Counted from the first letter of the stretch, positions 1 through 9,391 are shown. The stretch is DNA of 64,000 bases from Pseudomonas tolaasii NCPPB 2192 (GCF_002813445.1 NZ_PHHD01000001.1:1488001-1552000); one strand, 5' to 3'. Notes: generated by a model from the sequence alone, not told the origin. Numbers and translations: made by a program.

Positions 1-28
1 CGTAGCCGCCTGGAAAGCCCTGAGCTGA
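1..28 (+). CDS. C-terminal end of an upstream gene, probably 2-dehydro-3-deoxy-6-phosphogalactonate aldolase (partial)
   Basis: The first bases read in frame (from base 2) as VAAWKALS followed by a TGA stop at 26-28. Only eight residues are visible. dgoD begins 48 bases later in the same direction, and in galactonate operons the gene before dgoD is usually dgoA, whose product cleaves 2-dehydro-3-deoxy-6-phosphogalactonate. The identity is inferred from this neighbourhood only; the tail itself is too short to identify a family. Confidence 0.45.
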
Positions 29-76
29 TTCCAAGTTCCGCGCCCACGGGCGCCGCATCTATAAGAGAGATAACAG

Positions 77-1225
77 ATGAAAATCACCAAACTGACGACC
101 TTCATCGTCCCGCCGCGCTGGTGCTTCCTCAAGGTCGAAACCGATCAGGGCGTCAATGGCTGGGGTGAACCCGTGGTCGAGGGCCGCGCCCACACGGTTG
201 CCGCTGCTGTCGAAGAATTATCCGACTACCTGATCGGCAAAGACCCACGCAATATCGAAGACATCTGGACCGTGCTCTATCGCGGCGGCTTCTACCGTGG
301 CGGCGCCGTGCACATGAGCGCCCTCGCCGGCATCGACCAGGCCTTGTGGGACATCAAGGGCAAGGCCCTCGGCGTGTCCGTCAGCGACCTGCTCGGCGGT
401 CAGGTGCGTGACAAGATCCGCGTGTATTCCTGGATCGGCGGCGACCGCCCCGCCGACACCGCCCGCGCCGCCAAAGAGGCCGTGGCCCGTGGTTTTACCG
501 CGGTGAAAATGAACGGCACCGAAGAGTTGCAGTTCGTCGACAGCTTCGAAAAAGTCGACCTGGCCCTGGCCAACGTGGCCGCCGTACGTGACGCGGTGGG
601 CCCGAACGTCGGCATCGGCGTCGACTTCCATGGCCGTGTACACAAGCCCATGGCCAAGGTGCTGATGAAGGAACTCGACCCGTACAAACTGATGTTTATC
701 GAAGAGCCGGTGCTCAGCGAAAACTACGAAGCGCTCAAAGAGCTGGCGCCGCTGACCAGCACACCGATTGCCCTGGGCGAGCGGCTGTTCTCGCGCTGGG
801 ACTTCAAGCGTGTGCTCAGCGAGGGCTATGTCGACATCATCCAGCCGGATGCTTCCCACGCCGGCGGCATCACCGAAACCCGCAAGATTGCCAACATGGC
901 CGAAGCCTACGACGTGGCCCTGGCCTTGCACTGCCCGCTGGGCCCGATCGCCCTGGCGGCGTGTCTGCAACTGGATGCGGTCTGTTACAACGCGTTTATC
1001 CAGGAACAAAGCCTGGGCATTCACTACAACGAGAGCAATGACCTGCTCGACTACGTGCGTGACCCGGGCGTGTTCGACTATGATCAAGGCTTTGTGAAGA
1101 TCCCCAATGGGCCGGGCCTGGGTATCGAGATCAACGAAGAATACGTGATCGAACGCGCCGCCATCGGCCACCGCTGGCGCAACCCGGTCTGGCGGCATGC
1201 CGACGGCAGCTTTGCCGAGTGGTAA
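77..1225 (+). CDS. dgoD: D-galactonate dehydratase
   Basis: Cytoplasmic enolase-superfamily enzyme that dehydrates D-galactonate to 2-dehydro-3-deoxy-D-galactonate, the first step of the DeLey-Doudoroff galactonate pathway. The 382 residues equal the E. coli DgoD length. The expected metal ligands fall at Asp183 (GVDFHGR), Glu209 (FIEEP) and Glu235 (LGERLF), and the catalytic His185 and His285 (ALHCPLGP) are present. The ATG is preceded by AAGAGAGATAACAG, an acceptable ribosome binding site. It follows a probable aldolase tail and precedes an MFS transporter, so a galactonate catabolic operon is likely. Family assignment is strong; the substrate was not tested here. Confidence 0.93.
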   Translation: MKITKLTTFIVPPRWCFLKVETDQGVNGWGEPVVEGRAHTVAAAVEELSDYLIGKDPRNIEDIWTVLYRGGFYRGGAVHMSALAGIDQALWDIKGKALGVSVSDLLGGQVRDKIRVYSWIGGDRPADTARAAKEAVARGFTAVKMNGTEELQFVDSFEKVDLALANVAAVRDAVGPNVGIGVDFHGRVHKPMAKVLMKELDPYKLMFIEEPVLSENYEALKELAPLTSTPIALGERLFSRWDFKRVLSEGYVDIIQPDASHAGGITETRKIANMAEAYDVALALHCPLGPIALAACLQLDAVCYNAFIQEQSLGIHYNESNDLLDYVRDPGVFDYDQGFVKIPNGPGLGIEINEEYVIERAAIGHRWRNPVWRHADGSFAEW

Positions 1226-1238
1226 GCACCGCATTACT

Positions 1239-1350
1239 GATCGTTCCCATGCTCCGCGTGGGAATGCCTCCTGTGACGCTCCGCGTCGCGAGTTAAGGGC
1301 GGACGCGGAGCGTCCAGGGCTGCATTCCCACGCGGAGCGTGGGAACGATC
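1239..1350. repeat. 112-bp palindromic intergenic element, copy A
   Basis: The ends form a near-perfect inverted repeat of about 29 bp (GATCGTTCCCAYGCTCCGCG at each end), and an inner pair GACGCTCCGCGTC / GACGCGGAGCGTC is nested inside, so the whole element can fold into a long hairpin. A second copy lies at 33270-33383. The reverse complement of this copy aligns better with the second copy than its forward strand does, so the two sit in opposite orientations. No coding capacity is seen. It separates dgoD from the transporter gene and could attenuate or process the transcript. Confidence 0.85.
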
Positions 1351-1393
1351 AAGTAAAGATTAGTCCTCAATAAACATAAGAAGAGGCAACCCC

Positions 1394-2698
1394 ATGCACC
1401 CTGAATCCTTCACCGGGCAGGCTTCTCTCGTCACGCCCAGCAGAAAGCGTTTCTTCATCATAGTGCTGCTGTTCATCACCGTGGTGATCAACTACCTGGA
1501 CCGCAGCAACCTGTCGATTGCCGCCCCGGCACTTACCAGCGAGCTGGGCATCGACCCGGTGCATGTCGGGCTGATCTTCTCCGCCTTCGGCTGGACCTAC
1601 GCCGCCATGCAAATCCCCGGTGGCTGGCTGGTGGACCGCGTGCCGCCGCGCATTCTCTACACCGTGGCGCTGCTGTTGTGGTCCATCGCCACGGTAATGC
1701 TGGGCTTTGCTGCCAGCTTCATCGCGCTGTTCGTGCTGCGCATGGCCGTGGGGGCGCTGGAAGCCCCGGCCTACCCAATTAACAGCCGTGTGGTCACCAC
1801 CTGGTTTCCCGAGCGTGAGCGCGCCACGGCGATTGGCGTCTACACCTCCGGGCAGTTTGTGGGCCTGGCGTTTCTCACGCCGGTATTGGCTTGGCTGCAG
1901 CACGCGTTTGGCTGGCACATGGTGTTTGTCGCCACCGGTGGCGTGGGCATTCTGTGGGCGCTGATCTGGTTTGCGGTGTACCGCGAGCCCAAGGATTTCA
2001 AGGGCGCCAACTCGGCGGAAATTGAGCTGATCCGTGAGGGCGGCGGCCTTGTCGATATCCAGGAAAAAACCGCCAAGGCCCCGTTCAGTTGGGTGGATTT
2101 GGGCATCGTGTTGAGCAAACGCAAGCTCTGGGGCATTTACCTCGGGCAGTTCTGCCTGAACTCCACGCTATGGTTTTTTCTGACGTGGTTTCCCACCTAC
2201 CTGGTGAAATATCGCGGCATGGACTTCATCAAGTCCGGCCTGCTGGCGTCACTGCCCTTCCTGGCGGCGTTCATCGGCGTGCTGTGTTCGGGGGTGTTTT
2301 CCGACTGGCTGATTCGCCGGGGAACGTCGGTGGGCTTTGCGCGCAAACTGCCGATCATTGGCGGCCTGTTGATTTCCACGGCGATCATCGGCGCCAATTA
2401 TGTGGACTCGACGGCGTGGGTCATCGCGTTTCTGGCGGTGGCGTTTTTCGGCAATGGCCTGGCGTCGATTACCTGGTCACTGGTCTCAACCCTCGCGCCT
2501 GCTCGGCTGCTGGGGCTGACGGGAGGCGTGTTCAACTTCATCGGTAACTTGTCGGCAATCACCACGCCCATCGTGATTGGCTTTCTGGCCAGCGGCGATT
2601 CGTTTGCGCCAGCGATCACGTATATCGCGGTGCTGGCGTTGCTGGGCGCGCTGTCCTACGTGTTGCTGGTGGGTAAGGTCGAGCGCATTGAACTCTGA
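1394..2698 (+). CDS. MFS transporter, galactonate/hexuronate type
   Basis: 434-residue integral membrane protein with about 12 hydrophobic segments, of the anion:cation symporter family of the major facilitator superfamily that includes DgoT, GudP and ExuT. The first membrane segment ends in NYLDRSNLSIAAP, typical of this family. A ribosome binding site, AAGAGGCAACCCC, precedes the ATG. Its place 168 bp after dgoD on the same strand suggests proton-coupled uptake of D-galactonate, so it is a DgoT-like protein by context. The palindromic element between the two genes may change their relative expression. A glucarate or other sugar-acid substrate cannot be excluded. Confidence 0.85.
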   Translation: MHPESFTGQASLVTPSRKRFFIIVLLFITVVINYLDRSNLSIAAPALTSELGIDPVHVGLIFSAFGWTYAAMQIPGGWLVDRVPPRILYTVALLLWSIATVMLGFAASFIALFVLRMAVGALEAPAYPINSRVVTTWFPERERATAIGVYTSGQFVGLAFLTPVLAWLQHAFGWHMVFVATGGVGILWALIWFAVYREPKDFKGANSAEIELIREGGGLVDIQEKTAKAPFSWVDLGIVLSKRKLWGIYLGQFCLNSTLWFFLTWFPTYLVKYRGMDFIKSGLLASLPFLAAFIGVLCSGVFSDWLIRRGTSVGFARKLPIIGGLLISTAIIGANYVDSTAWVIAFLAVAFFGNGLASITWSLVSTLAPARLLGLTGGVFNFIGNLSAITTPIVIGFLASGDSFAPAITYIAVLALLGALSYVLLVGKVERIEL

Positions 2699-2711
2699 CT
2701 GACGCCCGCTC

Positions 2712-2733
2712 TGTGGCGAGCCCGCTCGCCACA
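2712..2733. repeat. Small hairpin between convergent genes
   Basis: TGTGGCGAG (2712-2720) and CTCGCCACA (2725-2733) are perfect complements around a 4-base loop. It lies just after the MFS stop and before the end of the convergent CigR-like gene. It lacks a T-run on either side, so it is more likely a REP-type hairpin or a 3'-end stabiliser than a classical terminator. Confidence 0.5.
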
Positions 2734-2763
2734 AAAGCTAGTCCGGCAATCAGTGCACAGGAT

Positions 2764-3195
2764 TTAGTTGAGTACGCCGTCAAGGATTTCGTAGACGATG
2801 CCGGTGCCCACAGCAATCAGCACCACATCCGGGCCGGAACGGCGCCATTCATAACCCGGGTACACCGGCAGGCGAGACAGGGCGCGATTGTCCAGGCGCT
2901 CGCCGTAGTAGCCGCGTGGCAGGGGCTGGCCGCGCACCAGGCGTACATTGGGCGGTGGCGGCGCGCCACGGGCGAACTGGGCGTGGTTATCGTGGATGAT
3001 TTGCCGTACAGGGCCAAAGTCCTGCGGCGGGCCCCGGCGATTATCCTGCGGCCCACGATGTTCGAATTGGCCTTGCGGGCCACCACGATCAGGGCCGGGG
3101 CCGCCGCGTTCATCGTAAGGCGCGGCCTGCGCCAGGGCGCTCGCACCCAGCATCAGCACGCCGAGACCGGCGATCAAGCGTTTAGGCATTTTCAT
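2764..3195 (-). CDS. RcnB/CigR-like secreted protein
   Basis: 143 residues beginning with a clear signal peptide (cleavage expected after AQA near residue 24), then a low-complexity Gly/Pro/Arg/Asp stretch (about 27-60), then a conserved C-terminal block with LPRGYYGERLDNRALSRL, YPGYEWRRSG and a hydrophobic VVLIAVGTGIVYEILDGVL end. This layout fits the RcnB/CigR family of periplasmic or membrane-linked proteins; in enteric bacteria RcnB affects nickel/cobalt homeostasis and CigR is an anti-virulence factor. The function here is unknown. GAGGAAACACCCC before the ATG is a good ribosome binding site. Confidence 0.65.
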   Translation of the reverse strand: MKMPKRLIAGLGVLMLGASALAQAAPYDERGGPGPDRGGPQGQFEHRGPQDNRRGPPQDFGPVRQIIHDNHAQFARGAPPPPNVRLVRGQPLPRGYYGERLDNRALSRLPVYPGYEWRRSGPDVVLIAVGTGIVYEILDGVLN

Positions 3196-3222
3196 GGGGT
3201 GTTTCCTCAGTCCTGCACGAAC

Positions 3223-3256
3223 AAAAAAGGGATTTCGAACGAGGTTCGAAATCCCT
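3223..3256 (-). terminator. Rho-independent terminator of trpBA
   Basis: A perfect 13-bp stem, AGGGATTTCGAAC (3228-3240) with GTTCGAAATCCCT (3244-3256), and a 3-base loop. On the minus strand it is followed by a run of Ts (complement of 3223-3228). It lies about 78 bp beyond the trpA stop, upstream of the start of the next minus-strand gene. Confidence 0.85.
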
Positions 3257-3333
3257 GGGTCTTGTCACTTTAGGTACTGATGCGGTGGATTGATTCCTCT
3301 GTATCAGGAACTTTACCTACCGCTACACGGCCT

Positions 3334-4142
3334 TTACGTACGGGCGTTGCGGACACCTTCCGACAGCGCCGCGCACAGGCTCAACACACCATCCATCGCT
3401 TGCTGATCATTTTTGGCAGTGGCGATGTGATCGATCAACGCCGAGCCCACCACGACGCCATCTGCCAGGCGCGCGATAGCGGCGGCCTGCTCCGGCGTGC
3501 GGATACCAAAGCCGATGCTGATCGGCAGGTCGGTATGGCGACGCAAACGGGTTACGGCCTCTTCGACGTGTTCCAGAGTGGCGGCACCGGCGCCGGTCAC
3601 ACCGGCCACCGACACGTAGTACACAAAACCGGAGCTGCCATTGAGCACAGTCGGCAGGCGCACGTCATCGGTGGTCGGCGTGGTCAGTCGGATAAAGTCG
3701 ATGCCCGCGGCCTGCGCCGGGTCGCACAGTTCGCCGTTATGCTCAGGCGGCATGTCGACCACAATCAACCCATCCACACCGGCCTCTTTGGCATCGCTGA
3801 TGAACTGCGGCACGCCGTATTTGTGGATGGGGTTGAAGTAACCCATCAGTACCAGCGGGGTGTGGTTGTTGTCTTTGCGGAACTCGCGAACCATCTGCAG
3901 GGTTTTCGCCAGGTTTTGCTTGGCGGTCAACGCGCGGATGTTGGCCAGTTGAATGGCCGGGCCGTCGGCCATCGGGTCGGTGAAGGGCATGCCCAACTCG
4001 ATCACGTCGGCACCTGCGGCGGGCAAGCCTTTGAGGATTGCCAGCGAGGTGTCGTAGCCCGGGTCACCGGCGGTGATGAAGGTTACGAGCGCGGCGCGGT
4101 TCTGCTGTTTAAGCTCGGCGAAGCGGGTTTGCAGGCGGCTCA

Positions 4143-4143
<1 letters not shown>
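3334..4143 (-). CDS. trpA: Tryptophan synthase alpha subunit
   Basis: Cleaves indole-3-glycerol phosphate to indole and glyceraldehyde 3-phosphate; the indole is channelled to TrpB in the alpha2-beta2 complex in the cytoplasm. The 269 residues form a TIM barrel. Catalytic Glu49 and Asp60 are seen in ELGMPFTDPMADGP. The ATG overlaps the trpB stop by one base (TGATG), so the two are translationally coupled. The terminator at 3223-3256 ends the operon. Activation by TrpI bound to indoleglycerol phosphate is expected from other pseudomonads. Confidence 0.97.
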
Positions 4144-5384
<1,241 letters not shown>

Positions 5385-5494
5385 GGGACGCTCCAGGAAA
5401 GAATGGGTGTAGGAAACAATGAGGGCCACTCTACCCCTGACGTTCTACGCTGAAAACCGATAAGATCGCCGCAACCTGTCAGGAAAACTCACAG
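5385..5494. promoter_or_regulatory. trpBA-trpI divergent control region
   Basis: The 110 bp between the trpB and trpI starts must hold both promoters and, by analogy with P. aeruginosa and P. putida, the TrpI binding sites that activate trpBA when indoleglycerol phosphate is present. I cannot point to an unambiguous T-N11-A operator by eye. Confidence 0.5.
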
Positions 5495-6391
5495 ATGAGC
5501 CGAGACCTTCCGCCCCTCAATGCTTTGCGCGCTTTTGAAGCCACTGCGCGGCTCAACAGCGTGAGCCAGGCTGCCGAACACCTGCACGTCACCCACGGGG
5601 CGGTCAGCCGTCAGTTGAAAGTGCTGGAAGAACATTTGGGCGTCAGCCTGTTCGTCAAGGATGGGCGCGGCCTGAAACTCACAGATGCGGGTGCGCGCCT
5701 GCGGGACGCAAGCAGTGACGCGTTCGAGCGTTTGCGCGATGTGTGTACCGAACTCACCCAAAGCAGCGCCGATGCCCCTTTCGTGCTGGGGTGCTCGGGC
5801 AGTCTGCTGGCGCGATGGTTGATCCCGCGCCTGGGTCGCCTGAATGCGGACCTGCCGGATTTGCGCCTGCACCTGTCGGCGGGTGACGGCGATCTCGACC
5901 CCCGGCGTCCCGGCCTCGACGCGCTTTTGGTGTTCGCAGAACCGCCGTGGCCTGCCGATATGCAGGTGTATGAGCTGGCCAGCGAGCGCATCGGCCCGGT
6001 GATGAGCCCGCGCTTTGCCGGCTATGAGCGGCTTCGCCAGGCTCCCGCTCAAGCGTTGTGTGGTGAAGCGCTATTGCACACCACCTCGCGCCCGCAAGCC
6101 TGGCCCAGTTGGGCACAGCAATACGGGATCGAGCCCGGCGCGTTGAAGCACGGCCAGGGGTTTGAGCATTTGTATTATTTGCTGGAGGCAGCCGTAGCAG
6201 GCTTGGGCGTGGCGATTGCGCCCGAACCACTGGTGGCAGAGGACTTGCGCGCGGGTCGCCTGGTGGCGCCATGGGGTTTCAGTGAAACACCGGCGCACCT
6301 GGCGTTGTGGCTACCCAAGCGCGCCGCGGATGGGCGCGCTCGGCAGTTGGCGCAGTGGCTCAAGGCAGAGCTGTTGCGCCAACCGAACTAG
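5495..6391 (+). CDS. trpI: LysR-type activator of trpBA
   Basis: 298-residue LysR-family regulator. The N-terminal winged helix-turn-helix covers about residues 1-60 (SQAAEHLHVTHGAVSRQLK is the recognition helix region), followed by the periplasmic-binding-protein-like effector domain. Divergent placement next to trpBA is the hallmark of TrpI in fluorescent pseudomonads, where indoleglycerol phosphate is the co-inducer. Its stop lies only 8 bp from the end of the convergent DUF883 gene, with no obvious terminator between them. The related GcvA branch has similar sequences; context decides for TrpI. Confidence 0.93.
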   Translation: MSRDLPPLNALRAFEATARLNSVSQAAEHLHVTHGAVSRQLKVLEEHLGVSLFVKDGRGLKLTDAGARLRDASSDAFERLRDVCTELTQSSADAPFVLGCSGSLLARWLIPRLGRLNADLPDLRLHLSAGDGDLDPRRPGLDALLVFAEPPWPADMQVYELASERIGPVMSPRFAGYERLRQAPAQALCGEALLHTTSRPQAWPSWAQQYGIEPGALKHGQGFEHLYYLLEAAVAGLGVAIAPEPLVAEDLRAGRLVAPWGFSETPAHLALWLPKRAADGRARQLAQWLKAELLRQPN

Positions 6392-6399
6392 CCGGTGAA

Positions 6400-6726
6400 T
6401 CAGTCGCCGCGTTTGCACAGCAGGTAAGCGGCCAGCAGGCCCAGCGCACCTACGGCGACACCGGCTGTAGTCCACGGGTGCTCTTGCGCGTAGTCCCGTG
6501 TTGCCGCACCGGTTTCGCGAATTTTGACTTTGCTTTCTTCATAGGCGTCGCTGATCAGGTGACGGGAGTGCTTGAGTGCATTCTCGGCATTGCTTTTCAG
6601 GGCCTTCAAGGTTTTGCGCGACTCGTCGGATGCATCGTCCTTGAGGCTTTCCAGAGATTTGAGCAGGCTCGAAATCTCGGCTTCCATGCTTTCCAGCGAC
6701 GCTTTGCGTAAAGAAGTGTTGGCCAT
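6400..6726 (-). CDS. DUF883 (ElaB/YqjD-like) membrane-anchored protein
   Basis: 108 residues from the ATG at 6726, which has AGGAGA upstream; an in-frame ATG ten codons earlier lacks one. The first ~80 residues are charged and helical, probably coiled coil (ISSLLKSLESLKDDASDESRK), and the C-terminus is a single membrane anchor (PWTTAGVAVGALGLLAAYLL) ending CKRGD. E. coli ElaB/YqjD are stationary-phase inner-membrane proteins reported to bind ribosomes. Function here is inferred from the family. It is divergent from the dodecin gene. Confidence 0.85.
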   Translation of the reverse strand: MANTSLRKASLESMEAEISSLLKSLESLKDDASDESRKTLKALKSNAENALKHSRHLISDAYEESKVKIRETGAATRDYAQEHPWTTAGVAVGALGLLAAYLLCKRGD

Positions 6727-6800
6727 TGGGACTCTCCTGAAGTGATTGAGTGGCATGTGTAGATACCGACTCCAGCGTTTTCAGAAAGTGCAGTAAATCT

Positions 6801-6828
6801 GAACTTTCGAGCAGGAACGGTCGCCAGA
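6801..6828 (+). promoter_or_regulatory. Candidate AlgU (sigma22)-type promoter of dodecin gene
   Basis: GAACTT at 6801-6806, a 17-base spacer, and CCAGA at 6824-6828. The -35 is a perfect match to the AlgU consensus, the -10 is one or two bases off TCTGA/TCAGA. It lies about 50 bp before the dodecin start. Weaker than the osmC and ersA examples in this window. Confidence 0.35.
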
Positions 6829-6880
6829 AGCAGTAAGAACATTGACTGCTACGCTCACTAAAGCCCTCAGGAGAAACGCC

Positions 6881-7096
6881 ATGTCTGATCATCACACGTA
6901 CAAGAAAGTCGAACTCGTAGGCTCCTCGACCACCAGCATCGAAGACGCCATCAACAACGCGATCGCCGAAGCTCACAAGAGCATCAAGCACCTGGAATGG
7001 TTTGAAGTGACCGAAACCCGTGGCCACATCAAGGACGGCAAGGCCGCGCACTTTCAGGTCACGCTGAAGGTGGGGTTCCGAATTGCCAGCAGTTGA
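6881..7096 (+). CDS. Dodecin family flavin-binding protein
   Basis: 71-residue small protein that forms hollow dodecamers holding flavin (FMN, riboflavin or lumichrome) and is thought to store or quench flavins. Length and the pattern (VELVGSSTTSIEDAINNAI, Trp40 in LEWFEVTETRG, Gln59 in HFQVTLKVGF) match dodecins; the Trp and Gln sandwich the flavin. The ATG at 6881 has CAGGAGAAACGCC before it, so I reject the longer frame starting at 6842. It is divergent from the DUF883 gene. Confidence 0.93.
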   Translation: MSDHHTYKKVELVGSSTTSIEDAINNAIAEAHKSIKHLEWFEVTETRGHIKDGKAAHFQVTLKVGFRIASS

Positions 7097-7210
7097 TCAC
7101 GGCCGTTGAACTTTGCTGACTGGCCGATTGCCATAACCTGCGCTACAACGGTGGGGTGCCGATGCAATAGCGTCGGCACGTTCTTTTCGATCAGCGTAAG
7201 GAAGTAACGG

Positions 7211-7432
7211 ATGAAGAAGTTCCTGTTAGCGGTAGGTTTGTTGAGCATTGCGGGTACCGCGATGGCGGCGAAAGACTGCGGTGAGTTGAAAAGCGAGATC
7301 GCCGCCAAAATCGACGCTAATGGCGTACCGCACTACTCCCTGGACATCGTGGATAAAGGCGCTTCGACTGACGGCAAGGTAGTCGGCACCTGCGACGGCG
7401 ACACCAAGGAAATCGTCTACAAGCGCGGTTGA
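7211..7432 (+). CDS. DUF1161 small secreted protein, paralogue 1
   Basis: 73 residues: signal peptide of about 19 residues (ending TAMAA), then a mature part with two cysteines (KDCGELKSEI and GTCDGDTKEIVY) that could form a disulfide in the periplasm. It fits the DUF1161 family of small periplasmic proteins of unknown function. A clear paralogue with the same cysteine spacing lies at 9392-9631. AAGGAAGTAACGG before the ATG serves as ribosome binding site. A strong terminator follows. Confidence 0.8.
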   Translation: MKKFLLAVGLLSIAGTAMAAKDCGELKSEIAAKIDANGVPHYSLDIVDKGASTDGKVVGTCDGDTKEIVYKRG

Positions 7433-7457
7433 TCCCGTGTTGCAGACAGCATAAAGA

Positions 7458-7512
7458 CGACGCACCTGTGGTGAGGGAGCAAGCTCCCTCACCACAGGTG
7501 CGTCGTTTTTTT
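7458..7512 (+). terminator. Long perfect terminator hairpin
   Basis: A 23-bp perfect inverted repeat (7458-7480 with 7483-7505, starting CGACGCACCTGTGG) with a 2-base gap, followed by seven Ts (7506-7512). It ends the DUF1161 transcript and may also stop the convergent gene from the other side. The GTGAGGGAGC core is a variant of REP-like hairpins common in Pseudomonas. Confidence 0.9.
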
Positions 7513-7523
7513 CAACCGGGGGT

Positions 7524-8525
7524 TTAGCCCTTCATCGCCTGCGCCAGCAGCTCGTAGGAATGAATCCGGTCGGCGTGCTCGTACAGGTCACTGGTGAAGA
7601 TCAGCTCATCGGCGCCGGTTTGCTCGATCAACACTTCCAGTTTGCCGCGAATCTTCGCCGGGCTGCCGACCATGGCCAGGCCAAGGAAGCTGCCCACGGC
7701 GTCTTTTTCATGGGGCAACCACAGGCCGTCCATGGTTTTCACCGGCGGGCGTTGCACCAGGCTTTGGCCGCGCATCAGCGCGAGGATGCGCTGGTATACG
7801 GAGGTGGCCAGGTAATCGGCCTGCTCATCGGTGTCGGCGGCCACCAGCGGAATGCCGAGCATCACGTAGGGTTTATCCAAAACGGCTGAAGGTTTGAAGT
7901 GGTTCCGGTAGACGCGAATCGCCTCGTGCATCAGACGCGGTGCGAAATGGGAGGCGAAGGCGTAGGGCAAACCGCGCTCGCCGGCCAGTTGCGCGCTGAA
8001 CAGGCTGGAACCCAGCAGCCACACGGGCACGTGGGTGCCGGTGCCCGGTACGGCGATGATGCGCTGGTCGGGCGTGCGCGGGCCGAGGTAGGCCATCAGT
8101 TCAGCCACATCGTCCGGAAAATCATCGGCGCTGCCGGAGCGTTCACGGCGCAGGGCGCGGGCGGTCATTTGGTCGGAACCGGGCGCGCGGCCCAGGCCCA
8201 GGTCGATACGGCCCGGGTAGAGGCTTTCCAGGGTGCCGAACTGCTCGGCAATCACCAGTGGCGCATGGTTGGGCAGCATCACGCCGCCGGAGCCGACGCG
8301 AATGGTCGAAGTACCGCCAGCCAGATATCCCAGCAGAACGGAAGTCGCGGAACTGGCGATGCCGTCCATATTGTGGTGCTCAGCCACCCAGAAACGGTTG
8401 TAGCCGAACTTTTCCACGTGTTGGGCCAGGTCCAGGGAATTGCGCAACGACTGCGCGATGCTCCCGTTGGCGCGCACGGGCACGAGGTCGAGGGTCGAGA
8501 ACTTCACGTCGGACAGCGATTTCAT
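7524..8525 (-). CDS. Luciferase-like (LLM class) flavin-dependent oxidoreductase
   Basis: 333 residues of the bacterial luciferase-like monooxygenase superfamily, a TIM barrel that uses reduced flavin (FMNH2 or F420; FMN in pseudomonads). The N-terminus (KFSTLDLVPVRANG) and motifs FWVAEHHNMDGIASSA and DLGLGRAPGSD match the single-component MsnO8/YhbW-like branch. The substrate is unknown. It is monocistronic, ends against the terminator at 7458-7512, and is divergent from osmC with 216 bp between. Confidence 0.85.
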   Translation of the reverse strand: MKSLSDVKFSTLDLVPVRANGSIAQSLRNSLDLAQHVEKFGYNRFWVAEHHNMDGIASSATSVLLGYLAGGTSTIRVGSGGVMLPNHAPLVIAEQFGTLESLYPGRIDLGLGRAPGSDQMTARALRRERSGSADDFPDDVAELMAYLGPRTPDQRIIAVPGTGTHVPVWLLGSSLFSAQLAGERGLPYAFASHFAPRLMHEAIRVYRNHFKPSAVLDKPYVMLGIPLVAADTDEQADYLATSVYQRILALMRGQSLVQRPPVKTMDGLWLPHEKDAVGSFLGLAMVGSPAKIRGKLEVLIEQTGADELIFTSDLYEHADRIHSYELLAQAMKG

Positions 8526-8675
8526 AAGCCTGCTTCTCCATTGGGTGCGCAGGCTTATAGACGAACCAAAACCTGCCGCTTCATGTGCATGGACTATGCA
8601 ATGAGGGCATATACCCGAGATTCAATAGCTGGGCGAGAAATTTCCTACTGATTTGCTAGGTTTCTCCGACAAGAT

Positions 8676-8703
8676 GAACTTTGACCCGGCGTCTATCCTC
8701 AGA
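8676..8703 (+). promoter_or_regulatory. AlgU (sigma22)-type promoter of osmC
   Basis: GAACTT (8676-8681), 17-base spacer, TCAGA (8699-8703), about 39 bp before the osmC ATG. The two boxes and the spacer length are identical to those of the ersA promoter in this window. osmC belongs to the AlgU envelope-stress regulon in P. aeruginosa, which supports the call. Confidence 0.75.
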
Positions 8704-8741
8704 ACCTTACCGACGCAAAACCACCGTTCGAGGAGACCGCT

Positions 8742-9173
8742 ATGAGTATCGTTAAAAAAGCATCCGCGCATTGGGAAGGTGATCTGAAGACAGGCCTGGG
8801 TTCCATTTCCACGGAAACCGGCGTGCTGCGCGAAGCGCCCTACGGCTTCAAGGCGCGTTTCGAAGGCGGCAAGGGTACCAACCCTGAAGAACTGATTGGC
8901 GCGGCCCACGCGGGCTGTTTCTCCATGGCGTTTTCCATGATTCTGGGCGATGCGGGCCTTAAGGCCGACAGCATCGACACCCAGGCCGAAGTCACTCTGG
9001 ACCAGGTGGATGGCGGCTTTGCGATTACCGCCGTGCATTTGATCCTCAAGGCCAAAATCCCCGGCGCGAGCCAGGCGCAGTTCGATGAACTGAGCAAAAA
9101 GGCCAAGGAAGGGTGCCCGGTGTCCAAGGTGCTGAATGCGAAAATCAGCCTGGATGCGACGCTGGTCAACTGA
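8742..9173 (+). CDS. osmC: OsmC organic hydroperoxide reductase
   Basis: 143-residue thiol peroxidase that reduces organic hydroperoxides in the cytoplasm and is induced by osmotic and envelope stress. The catalytic pair Cys59 (HAGCFSMAF) and Cys125 (KEGCPVSK) and the supporting Arg39 are at the same positions as in E. coli OsmC. It belongs to the OsmC rather than the Ohr branch by these motifs. An AlgU-type promoter lies just upstream and CGAGGAGACCGCT precedes the ATG. A REPIN follows the stop. Confidence 0.94.
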   Translation: MSIVKKASAHWEGDLKTGLGSISTETGVLREAPYGFKARFEGGKGTNPEELIGAAHAGCFSMAFSMILGDAGLKADSIDTQAEVTLDQVDGGFAITAVHLILKAKIPGASQAQFDELSKKAKEGCPVSKVLNAKISLDATLVN

Positions 9174-9199
9174 CACAGCAAGATCCAATGCGCAGCTTT

Positions 9200-9285
9200 T
9201 GTGGGAGCAGGCTTGCCTGCGATGGGGTCACCTCGGTTTTCAGTTAGACCGAGGCGATTCCATCGCAGGCAAGCCAGCTCCCACA
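9200..9285. repeat. REPIN (inverted pair of REP sequences)
   Basis: TGTGGGAGCAGGCTTGCCTG at the left end and its near-complement at the right (reading GCAGGCAAGCCAGCTCCCAC) enclose an inner palindrome (CCTCGGTTTTCAGTTAGACC GAGG). It is the first of nine such pairs in the window. It lies between osmC and the second DUF1161 gene and may act as a terminator or 3' stabiliser. Confidence 0.9.
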
Positions 9286-9391
9286 TTTTTGTTCTGCGTT
9301 AAATCAGAACTCGTGTTTCTCTGATGTAGTCCTATACGCTATGCAGTCTTGGCCGCACACCCGTGCGCAGTGCATTCAGGGAGCTTCACAC

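Noticed and set aside
7108..7130. GAACTT upstream of the first DUF1161 gene as an AlgU promoter
   Set aside because: No TCTGA/TCAGA-like -10 at 16-17 bases; only CCATA is present.
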